Made by a program: the position numbers and the translations under genes
Part shown: piece by piece, positions 8,206 to 16,656 of the stretch
Layout: every line of letters begins with the position of its first letter
Numbering within the stretch: position 1 is the stretch's first letter
Source of the DNA: Pseudomonas sp. CC120222-01a
GTDB lineage: Bacteria > Pseudomonadota > Gammaproteobacteria > Pseudomonadales > Pseudomonadaceae
Reading direction: 5' to 3'
Length of the DNA stretch: 64,000 bases
NCBI RefSeq assembly: GCF_003097235.1
Contig: NZ_QEQQ01000030.1
Coordinates: forward strand, 1-64,000
The notes under the pieces: model-generated
Databases searched by the model: none
What the model saw: the letters and a program-made list of their open reading frames with translations, nothing else
Told to the model about the DNA's origin: nothing

Positions 8206-9830
8206 CCAGTTCGATCGCGAGGCTTTCCGCCGCCATTAGCCAAAGCCTGTCAGCTCATCGCACGGTGCAGGCCCCAGAACCGTTGGAGCGATTTCCCCGT
8301 CTGGCTGCTGCGGGAGTCGATCTTTATGAGCGATTCGAGCGCGCTGAAAAGGCATTGCCGCCACCCGAAGAAAAGCGCCGTGCTGCGATAAGCAAGTTTC
8401 GCAATGTACTACCACTCAACGCCTCGGAATGGCGCTTGGTATTCGCCGGCCTTTCCGACAAGAGTGAGCGCGTCGGGCCGATACTGGACGATGACCAGCT
8501 TTATGCCCGCGTACACGAAGAAGTACATCAGCGTATCGAAAAGCGAAGACTGAGCCGCCGGGATTGGTTGGCGCTATGCTTCAGCTACTTTGGCTACGAC
8601 GCCGCTACGCCTGCGCAGAACGCCAATTGGTGCATGTTACGCGAAGATGTTCAGCTCGGTTTCGAATGCGTCAGAGACCAGCAGAAGCGTGTGAAGGAAT
8701 GGGTGCAGATCGTTCAGCAACATCAGGAGCTCTTTTCCGAGCAGGCAGGAGCCACGCTGGGTGACCAGATGTTCAAGGGCGAGATTAGCGACCTTTCGGC
8801 ATTGCAGACAATTGCGCAGATCCCGGACAACAGCTGGCTGTGGCGCAGGATTTTTACCGTACTGATTTCTCGCATTTTCATGTTGGATGACGCTGAGTTT
8901 TCTCAGCGCTTGCCCGACCTGGTCGACATTGGCCGACAGCACCCGCGGTACATGAACGACATTCTGAGTGCATGCCTGTCGCGTTACCACTTGGCAGCTT
9001 ATCGGGAGAAGCCATCGTCGCTGCTCAAACAGCTGGCGCTAGACAATTGGGGGAGTCCGCAGATCCGCTCTAGACAAAACAGCTGGCTGCAGTATGTCGA
9101 TAAAGATGTCTGTGCGATGGTTGTGGCGTGGTTTGCGAAGGAGGATCTGGAGCACTTCTTCAACCTGCTCAAAGGGGAGGCAGAAGTCGATCAATCTCGT
9201 CTGCATTATTGGCTGCGTTTTGCCAACCAGATGAGTTACACCAGGATTGTCATGGGTTCGGATGCCTGGCATGACAGCGGGCGAGACTTCGTCCACTTCC
9301 GGGAGAAGAACAAGGGGCGCCTCAGCCGACTGGTAGGCGGGCCCGGCCATAACAATGCCGTCATTATGCAGATCGGGAACTACTTTTTCGTGGAATTCTC
9401 CGGTACGGGTAATGCCTGCTATGTGTATCAAGCAGACAAGTCGCCTTTCAACCCAGACAAGATGCAGCTCGAATTGGCGAGCGAGCTGAAGCAGCCTAAT
9501 CGTGCACTGGATCGAATGCGGCATTCACCTGCACCCAGCCGCCCGGACCGCATAGAGGGTTGGCTCAGCAAATTCGATTATGCCCTCGAGCAATGGGGTA
9601 TTCGTGTACAGAGTCAGGCCGCAGCGGCAGGTTCAGCCAAGCCGTTGCCTTTTGAAGACCAGGTCCGTGACGCTCTAAAGTCGGTCAAATACAAGGTCTA
9701 TGATCAGCGCGAACGCGGCGGTGCATTTCAGGTCCAGCTTGATGATCATGACCCGGCCGCAGTAACTGCACTGCAGCGCCTGGGCTTCAGGCCCGTCAAT
9801 AACCAGCCACTCCGGTTCTGGAGGCAGTAA
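8202..9830 (+). CDS. zorC: Zorya type I protein ZorC (EH_Signature family)
   Basis: About 542 residues from ATG 8202, whose ATGA overlaps the zorB stop. ATG 8181 would add seven residues and cannot be excluded. I identify it mainly by length, its place between ZorB and the SNF2 protein, and the EH_Signature-type composition (rich in Trp/Arg/Asp, with a C-terminal segment SRLVGGPGHNNAVIMQIGNY). In type I Zorya, ZorC is a cytosolic protein that binds DNA and is recruited to the activated ZorAB motor before ZorD degrades the invading DNA. That role is from the studied E. coli system, not from motifs seen here. The stop codon shares one base with the zorD start. Confidence 0.85.
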   Translation: MTSSIARLSAAISQSLSAHRTVQAPEPLERFPRLAAAGVDLYERFERAEKALPPPEEKRRAAISKFRNVLPLNASEWRLVFAGLSDKSERVGPILDDDQLYARVHEEVHQRIEKRRLSRRDWLALCFSYFGYDAATPAQNANWCMLREDVQLGFECVRDQQKRVKEWVQIVQQHQELFSEQAGATLGDQMFKGEISDLSALQTIAQIPDNSWLWRRIFTVLISRIFMLDDAEFSQRLPDLVDIGRQHPRYMNDILSACLSRYHLAAYREKPSSLLKQLALDNWGSPQIRSRQNSWLQYVDKDVCAMVVAWFAKEDLEHFFNLLKGEAEVDQSRLHYWLRFANQMSYTRIVMGSDAWHDSGRDFVHFREKNKGRLSRLVGGPGHNNAVIMQIGNYFFVEFSGTGNACYVYQADKSPFNPDKMQLELASELKQPNRALDRMRHSPAPSRPDRIEGWLSKFDYALEQWGIRVQSQAAAAGSAKPLPFEDQVRDALKSVKYKVYDQRERGGAFQVQLDDHDPAAVTALQRLGFRPVNNQPLRFWRQ

Positions 9831-12800
9831 TGCTCAAGCGTTTCCTCAAAGGCATTGGCCTGCAGCCGAACTCGGCAGCAGAAAGTACTGAGCCGGTTTT
9901 TTCCATTGAAGAGCAGGGCATCTGTTATCCCCTGAGCTTGGCGGAGAGCACGGAGTCCTGGTCGCTGGCGAGTTATCTTGATCAGCTGGAAGAAGAGGAG
10001 TTCGTCTCCCAGTTGAGCGATCGCTGGCTTTTGACGTGGGATGAGCTCTACCGGCTGCTGGATGAGCCCGAGCATGTAACAAGCCTGCCGCTATTGGGGT
10101 TACCATCGCTTACAGCCCTCATCCCTCAATTGAGCAGCCAAGGTAGCCTTGCCTCCGACGATTTCAAGGTTTCCATCAGTGGCTGGCGTGATCCGCAGTC
10201 CAATGCCAGCGTGCAGGTGCAGCGAACGGGGGCCATCGTTCAACATCAGGGAGCCACAGAAATGCTGCCTGAGGCGTCCTGGAAACTGACCGGTGCTGTA
10301 CGACAGCTTTATCTGGCACAACAAAATGAGCCCGGTGAAGTAACCAACCAGATCGGTTGGGCCAGCATCAGAAAGCTGGCGCGCAAGGCTGGCGCTGGTA
10401 TGGATGGTTTCTTGGATAAGACCGTCGTTATCAAACCCGAGAAACTGCGGCTCAACCCACGAAAGTCGACGCTTGGCGACACACCAGTTATCGAGTTGCA
10501 ACCGAGCTTTGATGGCCAGCCGGCCAACTGGCTTGAGAGCTTTGACGGTGCCAAGCAGGTTCAGGATCGATACCGGGTAACGGGTGACGATGGCTCGCTG
10601 ACTCATGTTCTGATTGAGCCTGAAGTCAAGTCGGTACTGGACTATGTGCGTTCGTTGCCTGGGCGTCGGGTTGCTGGTGACGATGCCCTTTCATTCGTCC
10701 GTAACCCTTACAGCACACTCGGCGAAAGTGCCGCACACGTGCTGGATGCCGAAGCCTATGAAGACGAGCTCGCTGAGGCCGGTATTTTCTTTCATCGCTT
10801 CCATCTGGAACCCAAACTGGATGAAGCGGGCCAGCGTATCGAGCAGGTAACACTGACGCTCGAGCCGATTTCTCCAACCCCGCAGGCGCCTATCGAAATT
10901 GAGTTCAAAGCGGCCCATGAATTCGCGCCGCTTGTGCATGAACTGCACCTGAAGTTGGCCGCCGGCATGCCTGCAGGCTTCTGGCAGGGCTATGAGCTGG
11001 AACTCAGCGATTTTGATTTGCGCCAGTTGGCAGGCATCAATGACCTGCTCAAGCGTTGGCAAAACGAAGCGGCCGGAATCGAGTTTGAATCGGTCCTGGA
11101 CCTTTCTCTCTACGGCGACCGTGTGACAGGCATTGGTGAGGCGGAAAGAATTACTTCGCCTTTCCTGGTCAAAGAGGCGACCGAGAACTGGTTGCCGAAA
11201 GATGTGGCAGCGCTGGGCATCGACGCAGAAATCCTGGGTCGGTGGGATCCTTCCGATCGTACTCAATTTGAAGCGTTTGGGCAGCGGCTGGATCAAGCAC
11301 GCGCTGCCGGTGATGACACGGTCTGTTTGCCAGAGTCCGAAACACCACTCTCGATTGCCGCAGCAGAACAACTGTTGGATGCCTGGTCGAAGAAGATTGC
11401 ACCTGTCGAGACCGGCCAAGTTGAGCAACGGGAGAAAGTTGGCCGCGCCGTACTGCAAATCGGCCACAACATTGACGAGCCGACTTACGTACAGGTACGT
11501 CAAGCAGCGTTACGCGCCGCTTTGGATGCAACGCCAGAGTTGCCTGGTTTGCTCAAGCCTGAGGTCGTTCTGCGTGACCATCAGTTGCAAGGCGTGGCGT
11601 GGTTGCAGCATTTGTTCCGCTTGTCCCCCACGGACGTATCGGGTTGCTTGCTCGCTGATGACATGGGGCTTGGGAAAACGATCCAGTTGCTCACCTTCCT
11701 GGTCTGGTACCTGGAACAGTACCCAAACGATCAGCCAACGCTGATCGTCGCTCCGGTTTCGTTGCTCGATAACTGGGAGCGAGAGCTTCACCGTTTCTTT
11801 TTTGCTGACGCACTGCCCGTATTGAAGCTGTACGGCTCGGCCTTGAGTGCGGTGAAGTTCAAGAAAGATGAAATCCCTGCGGACTTGAAAGCCAAAGGCA
11901 TCAAGAACCTGCTGCGCCCGGGTTGGATGGGCGATGCCCGAATCGTCCTGACGACTTACGAGACACTGCGCGATCAGGAGTTTTCCCTGGCGCGCCAGCA
12001 ATGGTCCATCGTCGTGTGTGACGAAGCTCAGAAGCTGAAGAACCCGGCGGCACTGGTGACTCAAGCGATCAAAGCTATCCCCGCACGCTTCCGAGTGGCG
12101 TGTACTGGTACACCAGTCGAAAATACCTTGATCGATCTTTGGTGCCTGTTCGACTTCATTCAGCCAGGATTTCTGGGCGGCTTGAACCAGTTCGGTCGCG
12201 ACTATCAGCGCCCCATCGAAGCCGCACTGGAGCGTGATACGGATGCGCTGGAACGTCTGCGTGGGCTGATCGAACCGCAGACTTTGCGGCGGACCAAGCA
12301 GGACATCGCCAAGGACCTGCCGGCCAAAATCGAAGACGCAGCATGCCGTTCACTTGGCATGCATACCCTGCAGCGTAACCTGTATCTGTCCGAAGTTTCC
12401 GCATACAGCCAGAAGCAGCAGATCGAAGAGCAGCTCGATCAGAAGACCTCCCGCATGCTGGGCTTGCTGCACAAGCTAAAGCTGATTTGTGCCCATCCTT
12501 ACAGCGTTCAGCCAGACACGCGGTTGCGCGACAACTCGCCGAAGCTTCAGTGGCTGATTCAGACGCTCGAGTCGATCAAAAGGGCCGGCAACGGCGACAA
12601 GGTCATCGTCTTTACCGAGTTGCGCGATATTCAGCGGGAATTGCAGCACGCAATTCAGCAGCATTTCGGCTTTCGGGCGACGGTCATCAATGGCGATACC
12701 AGTACCAGCAGTCAGAGCTCTAATAGCCGGCAGAGGCTGATCGATCAATTCCAGGAGCTGCCAGGTTTCGCCGTCATCATCCTGTCCACTATCGCCGTCG

Positions 12801-13078
12801 GATTCGGGGTGAACGTGCAGTCCGCCAACCACGTCATTCACTTCACGCGCTGCTGGAACCCGGCCAAGGAAGATCAGGCGACCGATCGGGCCTATCGGAT
12901 TGGGCAGCAGAAGGATGTGTATGTGTACTACCCGACGGTTCGGGATGCGACGATGCCGACGTTTGAAGCGACGCTGAACGAGCTGCTGAGTAAGCGGCGA
13001 GCGTTGGCGCGAGATATGTTGAGTGGGACCTCGGAGCTGCAGGCTTCTGATTTTGAGGCCGTGCTGAACACGCATTGA
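9830..13078 (+). CDS. zorD: Zorya type I effector ZorD, SNF2-type helicase/nuclease
   Basis: 1082 residues. The C-terminal half is a Swi2/Snf2 ATPase: Walker A DDMGLGKT (Lys616), DEAQ at 731-734, CTGTPVENTLIDLWCLFDF, and motifs V-VI in STIAVGFGVNVQSANHVIHF and QATDRAYRIGQQ. The N-terminal 550 residues have no motif I can name. In E. coli type I Zorya, ZorD is held inactive until the motor is triggered and then degrades phage DNA with ATP. All ATPase motifs are intact. ATG 9830 follows GGAGG and overlaps the zorC stop (TAATG). Last gene of the operon. Confidence 0.93.
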   Translation: MLKRFLKGIGLQPNSAAESTEPVFSIEEQGICYPLSLAESTESWSLASYLDQLEEEEFVSQLSDRWLLTWDELYRLLDEPEHVTSLPLLGLPSLTALIPQLSSQGSLASDDFKVSISGWRDPQSNASVQVQRTGAIVQHQGATEMLPEASWKLTGAVRQLYLAQQNEPGEVTNQIGWASIRKLARKAGAGMDGFLDKTVVIKPEKLRLNPRKSTLGDTPVIELQPSFDGQPANWLESFDGAKQVQDRYRVTGDDGSLTHVLIEPEVKSVLDYVRSLPGRRVAGDDALSFVRNPYSTLGESAAHVLDAEAYEDELAEAGIFFHRFHLEPKLDEAGQRIEQVTLTLEPISPTPQAPIEIEFKAAHEFAPLVHELHLKLAAGMPAGFWQGYELELSDFDLRQLAGINDLLKRWQNEAAGIEFESVLDLSLYGDRVTGIGEAERITSPFLVKEATENWLPKDVAALGIDAEILGRWDPSDRTQFEAFGQRLDQARAAGDDTVCLPESETPLSIAAAEQLLDAWSKKIAPVETGQVEQREKVGRAVLQIGHNIDEPTYVQVRQAALRAALDATPELPGLLKPEVVLRDHQLQGVAWLQHLFRLSPTDVSGCLLADDMGLGKTIQLLTFLVWYLEQYPNDQPTLIVAPVSLLDNWERELHRFFFADALPVLKLYGSALSAVKFKKDEIPADLKAKGIKNLLRPGWMGDARIVLTTYETLRDQEFSLARQQWSIVVCDEAQKLKNPAALVTQAIKAIPARFRVACTGTPVENTLIDLWCLFDFIQPGFLGGLNQFGRDYQRPIEAALERDTDALERLRGLIEPQTLRRTKQDIAKDLPAKIEDAACRSLGMHTLQRNLYLSEVSAYSQKQQIEEQLDQKTSRMLGLLHKLKLICAHPYSVQPDTRLRDNSPKLQWLIQTLESIKRAGNGDKVIVFTELRDIQRELQHAIQQHFGFRATVINGDTSTSSQSSNSRQRLIDQFQELPGFAVIILSTIAVGFGVNVQSANHVIHFTRCWNPAKEDQATDRAYRIGQQKDVYVYYPTVRDATMPTFEATLNELLSKRRALARDMLSGTSELQASDFEAVLNTH

Positions 13079-13200
13079 TATGTCAATTATGGGTACAGGT
13101 GCGCTCATCTCCAAGCGTGCCAATCCGCAAGAACCTGCGAGCTAGGGCGGGTGCGTCAGTGGTAACTGAGTGGATTATTTACCTGTTCGCACGTCAAGTG

Positions 13201-13229
13201 TTGGCACTGGACGTTCTGAGGCTTAATGT
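13201..13229 (+). promoter_or_regulatory. Candidate sigma-70 promoter for hsdMSR
   Basis: TTGGCA at 13201-13206 and TAATGT at 13224-13229 are separated by 17 bases and lie about 100 bases before the hsdM start. This is the best -35/-10 pair in the zorD-hsdM gap. It is a pattern match by eye only. No other gene is supported in 13079-13330. Confidence 0.4.
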
Positions 13230-13330
13230 GCGCGGCATCCAGGCCGCCCATGAGCCCTCGGGCTGTGACATTCAGTCGGCTCGAAAGGTTAAACTCACCC
13301 TTTTGCCTGTGTATTCCAAGGAATTATTGA

Positions 13331-15307
13331 GTGAACACGGAAAATCATTCCCAGACGGCCGCCTTTCTCTGGTCGATTGCCGACCTACTGCGTGGTGATT
13401 TCAAGCAGTCCCAGTACGGCCGCATCATCCTGCCATTCACCCTGCTGCGGCGTATGGAGTGTGTGCTGGCGCCGACCAAGGATGCCGTGATTTACGAGTC
13501 CTACGCTCAGGAAGGCCGCCCGGACACCGTACGTGAAATGTACATGCTGCGCGCCGCTGGCCAGCAGTTCTTCAACTCCTCATCGTTGACCCTCGGCACC
13601 CTGTCCGACACCCAGACCGCCGCCGACCTGATGAGCTACGTGCAGTCCTTCAGCAAGGATGCCCGCGAGATTTTCGAGCACTTCCACTTTGAAGACTTCG
13701 TTCAGCAACTGGAAACTGCCAACCTGCTGTATCAGGTGGTGCAGCGCTTCGCCGCTACGGATCTGAGTCCAGAGTTCATCAGCAACTTCGGCATGGGTAT
13801 CATCTTTGAAGAGCTGATTCGCAAGTTCGCGGAAAGCTCCAACGAAACCGCCGGGGAGCACTTTACCCCGCGCGATATCGTGCACCTCACCACCTCGCTG
13901 GTGATCACCGATCAGGACCACAAGCTTGCGCCCAACAGCATCGTCACCATCTACGACCCAACCGCCGGCACCGGCGGCTTTCTGTCTGAGGGGGACGAGT
14001 ACATCCAGTCCATCAGCGAAAAGGTCAGCGTGTCGCTGCACGGCCAGGAGCTTAACCCCGAGTCCTACGCCATCTGCAAGGCGGACATGCTGATCAAGGG
14101 CCAGGACGTGGCCAGCATCAAACTCGGCAACACCCTGTCCAACGACCAGTTGGCCGACAAGCGCTTCGACTTTATGCTGAGCAACCCGCCGTTCGGCGTG
14201 GAATGGAAGAAGGTGCAGAAGCAGATCACCGACGAGCACAGCCATAAAGGCTTCGACGGCCGCTTCGGCCCCGGCCTGCCGCGCGTATCTGACGGTTCGC
14301 TGCTGTTCCTCCTGCACCTAGTCAGCAAGATGCGTGACCCGCGCGACGGTGGCTCGCGCATCGGCATTATCCTCAACGGTTCGCCGCTGTTTACCGGTGG
14401 CGCGGGTTCGGGCGAGTCGGAGATCCGTCGCTACCTGCTGCAGAACGATCTGGTCGAAGCCATCGTCGCGTTGCCGACCGACATGTTCTATAACACCGGC
14501 ATCGCCACCTATGTGTGGATACTCAGCAACCACAAGGCTACCGCGCGCCAGGGCAAGGTGCAGTTGATCGACGGCAGCCAGCACTACGCCAAAATGCGCA
14601 AGTCGCTGGGCAGCAAGCGCCAGTACATCACCGAAGATCAAATCAGCGAGCTGGTGCGCCTGTACGGCAGCTTCGAGGAAACCCCGCAGAGCAAGATTTT
14701 CCCCGTCGATGCCTTCGGTTACCGCCGTATCACTGTTGAGCGCCCGCTACGCCTGAACTTCCAAACCAGCGCCGAGCGCATCGCTAATGTGCAGGAAGAA
14801 AAAGCCCTGCAGAAACTCGACAGCGCCGCCCAGCAGCAATTGATGACGGCCCTGCAAGCGATGGACGCCAGCGTGCTGCACCGCAACCGCGAGCAGTTCA
14901 GCAAGCTGCTGAAAAAAGCCCTTACCGCCCACAGCGTCAGCCTCAGTGCACCGGAGTTGAAAGCCCTGCTCAACGCCTTGAGCGAGCGCGACCCCGAGGC
15001 GGATGTCTGCATGACCAAGGGCCAGCCGGAAGCAGACGCCGGCTTGCGCGACAACGAGAACGTGCCGCTGGGCGAGTCGGTGTACGACTATTTCCAGCGT
15101 GAAGTCACCCCCCATGTGCCGGATGCCTGGATCGACGAGAGCAAACGGGATGAGCAGGACGGCGAAGTCGGCATCGTCGCTTTCGAAATTCCCTTCAATC
15201 GCCACTTCTACGTGTTCCAGCCACCACGCTTGCTAGCTGAGATCGACCGTGACCTCAAGGCCTGCACCGATCGCATCAAACAAATGATCGAGGGGCTGTC
15301 AGCATGA
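13331..15307 (+). CDS. hsdM: Type I restriction-modification methyltransferase subunit HsdM
   Basis: 658 residues. It transfers a methyl group from S-adenosylmethionine to adenine (N6) in the site chosen by HsdS, as part of the HsdM2S methylase and HsdR2M2S complex. The N-terminal HsdM_N-like helical domain (LLRGDFKQSQYGRIILPFTL) is followed by the N6-adenine methylase core: motif I DPTAGTGGFL (Asp209) and motif IV SNPPFG (Asn285). Residues about 500-658 form a C-terminal extension. The start is GTG 13331, after AAGGAATTATTGA. The AAA start context and 4-base overlap (ATGA) with hsdS show one operon hsdM-hsdS-hsdR. Confidence 0.95.
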   Translation: MNTENHSQTAAFLWSIADLLRGDFKQSQYGRIILPFTLLRRMECVLAPTKDAVIYESYAQEGRPDTVREMYMLRAAGQQFFNSSSLTLGTLSDTQTAADLMSYVQSFSKDAREIFEHFHFEDFVQQLETANLLYQVVQRFAATDLSPEFISNFGMGIIFEELIRKFAESSNETAGEHFTPRDIVHLTTSLVITDQDHKLAPNSIVTIYDPTAGTGGFLSEGDEYIQSISEKVSVSLHGQELNPESYAICKADMLIKGQDVASIKLGNTLSNDQLADKRFDFMLSNPPFGVEWKKVQKQITDEHSHKGFDGRFGPGLPRVSDGSLLFLLHLVSKMRDPRDGGSRIGIILNGSPLFTGGAGSGESEIRRYLLQNDLVEAIVALPTDMFYNTGIATYVWILSNHKATARQGKVQLIDGSQHYAKMRKSLGSKRQYITEDQISELVRLYGSFEETPQSKIFPVDAFGYRRITVERPLRLNFQTSAERIANVQEEKALQKLDSAAQQQLMTALQAMDASVLHRNREQFSKLLKKALTAHSVSLSAPELKALLNALSERDPEADVCMTKGQPEADAGLRDNENVPLGESVYDYFQREVTPHVPDAWIDESKRDEQDGEVGIVAFEIPFNRHFYVFQPPRLLAEIDRDLKACTDRIKQMIEGLSA

Positions 15308-16656
15308 GTATTCCTGCGTATTCCACATACAAGGACTCCAGTGTTGAGTGGTTGGGAGAGGTGCCAACCGACTGGGTAGTTTCAAAGTTGGGTTATTTTT
15401 TTCGAGAGCCTCCATGCTATGGAGTTTTGGTTCCTGATTTCGAAAATGATGGCGTTCCAATGTTGCGGATTACGGACATGGAGCATGAATTCATCGATAC
15501 TTCAGGCCTTGTAACCATAAGTGCAGGGCTCTCCGCTCAATATTCGCGCACGATTGTCAAAGAAGGTGACGTTGTTCTGTCGCTGGTCGGAACAATAGGA
15601 AAGGCATTTGAGGTAGGCCCAAAGCTTGCCGGAGTAAATTTGTCTCGAGCCATTGCTCGAATCCAGCTCGATGACAACACCCTTCCTCGATATTTATGCT
15701 GGATTTTCCAGTCCCGCGCATTTACCCATTTTATTGACTTGGTGTGCAGAGGTACCGCGCAGCGTGTCCTAAATTTGTCGGACTTGAGTGCGTTCAGCTT
15801 TGTCTTTCCAACTTACGTCGAGCAGTCCTCAATCAGCGCATTTCTTGACTACGAAACCGCCCGCATCGACGCGCTGATCGAAGAGCAGCAGCGCCTGATC
15901 GAACTGCTCAAGGAAAAACGCAAGGCCCTGATCTCCCTCGCCGTTACCAGAGGCCTCGACCCCACGGTGCTGATGAAAGACTCCGGCGTGGAGTGGCTGG
16001 GCGAGGTGCCGGCGCATTGGACTATAAAAAAAGGTGGCCACATTGGAATGCTTTTTGGCTCCGAAGCAGTTCCGGAAGGTATGGTGAATGACTATGGAAA
16101 TCTGCCATTTTTGAAGGTTGGCTCTCTCTCGTCAGATACGCTGAGCATCAGGCAGTGGGACTTTTTTGTAGATGAATCTATTGAAAGATATTATCGACCA
16201 AAAAGTCGGTTTGTTGTTTTTCCCAAGCGTGGGGCTGCAATTTTTCTTAATAAAGTAAATGTTGTGGAAGTGGGCGCATTACTTGACCCTAATCTCATGG
16301 GCTGGGAGATGCAAGCTGGTAATAATGCGTACTACTTCGCCAGTGTGCTGAAGTGCCGAGGGCTTTCGGAGTTGGCGGATGTTTCAACAGTTCCCCAGAT
16401 TAACAACAAGCACATATCCCCTGAGAAGTTTCCAGTGCCACCGTATGTTGAACAAAATGGCATTGTGGCGTTTCTGGATACGGAGACTTTTAAGTTCGAT
16501 CAGCTCGTAACTGAAGCCGAGCATGGTGTTTCTTTGCTTCAAGAACGCCGTTCTGCCCTAGTCTCCGCCGCCGTCACCGGCAAAATCGATGTGCGCAACT
16601 GGCAGCCACCGGCCAGCGCTCAAGCCCCCGAACCAGCAGTAGCAGAGGCCGACTAA
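15304..16656 (+). CDS. hsdS: Type I restriction-modification specificity subunit HsdS
   Basis: 450 residues. It determines the bipartite DNA target of the complex. It has the classical two-repeat layout: target domain 1 (about 15-175), central conserved helical region (about 180-225, ETARIDALIEEQQRLIELLK), target domain 2 (about 240-395) and distal conserved region (about 395-430). The start of each target domain carries the same conserved phrase, DSSVEWLGEVPTDW near residue 12 and DSGVEWLGEVPAHW near 225. Both target domains are clearly lower in GC than the helical repeats and than hsdM/hsdR, which fits swapping of target domains by recombination. The frame is complete. hsdR begins immediately after the stop. 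Confidence 0.94.
   Translation: MSIPAYSTYKDSSVEWLGEVPTDWVVSKLGYFFREPPCYGVLVPDFENDGVPMLRITDMEHEFIDTSGLVTISAGLSAQYSRTIVKEGDVVLSLVGTIGKAFEVGPKLAGVNLSRAIARIQLDDNTLPRYLCWIFQSRAFTHFIDLVCRGTAQRVLNLSDLSAFSFVFPTYVEQSSISAFLDYETARIDALIEEQQRLIELLKEKRKALISLAVTRGLDPTVLMKDSGVEWLGEVPAHWTIKKGGHIGMLFGSEAVPEGMVNDYGNLPFLKVGSLSSDTLSIRQWDFFVDESIERYYRPKSRFVVFPKRGAAIFLNKVNVVEVGALLDPNLMGWEMQAGNNAYYFASVLKCRGLSELADVSTVPQINNKHISPEKFPVPPYVEQNGIVAFLDTETFKFDQLVTEAEHGVSLLQERRSALVSAAVTGKIDVRNWQPPASAQAPEPAVAEAD

Noticed and set aside
13075..13398. 107-codon frame between zorD and hsdM
   Set aside because: It overlaps the certain hsdM start in another frame and has no ribosome site or recognisable motif.
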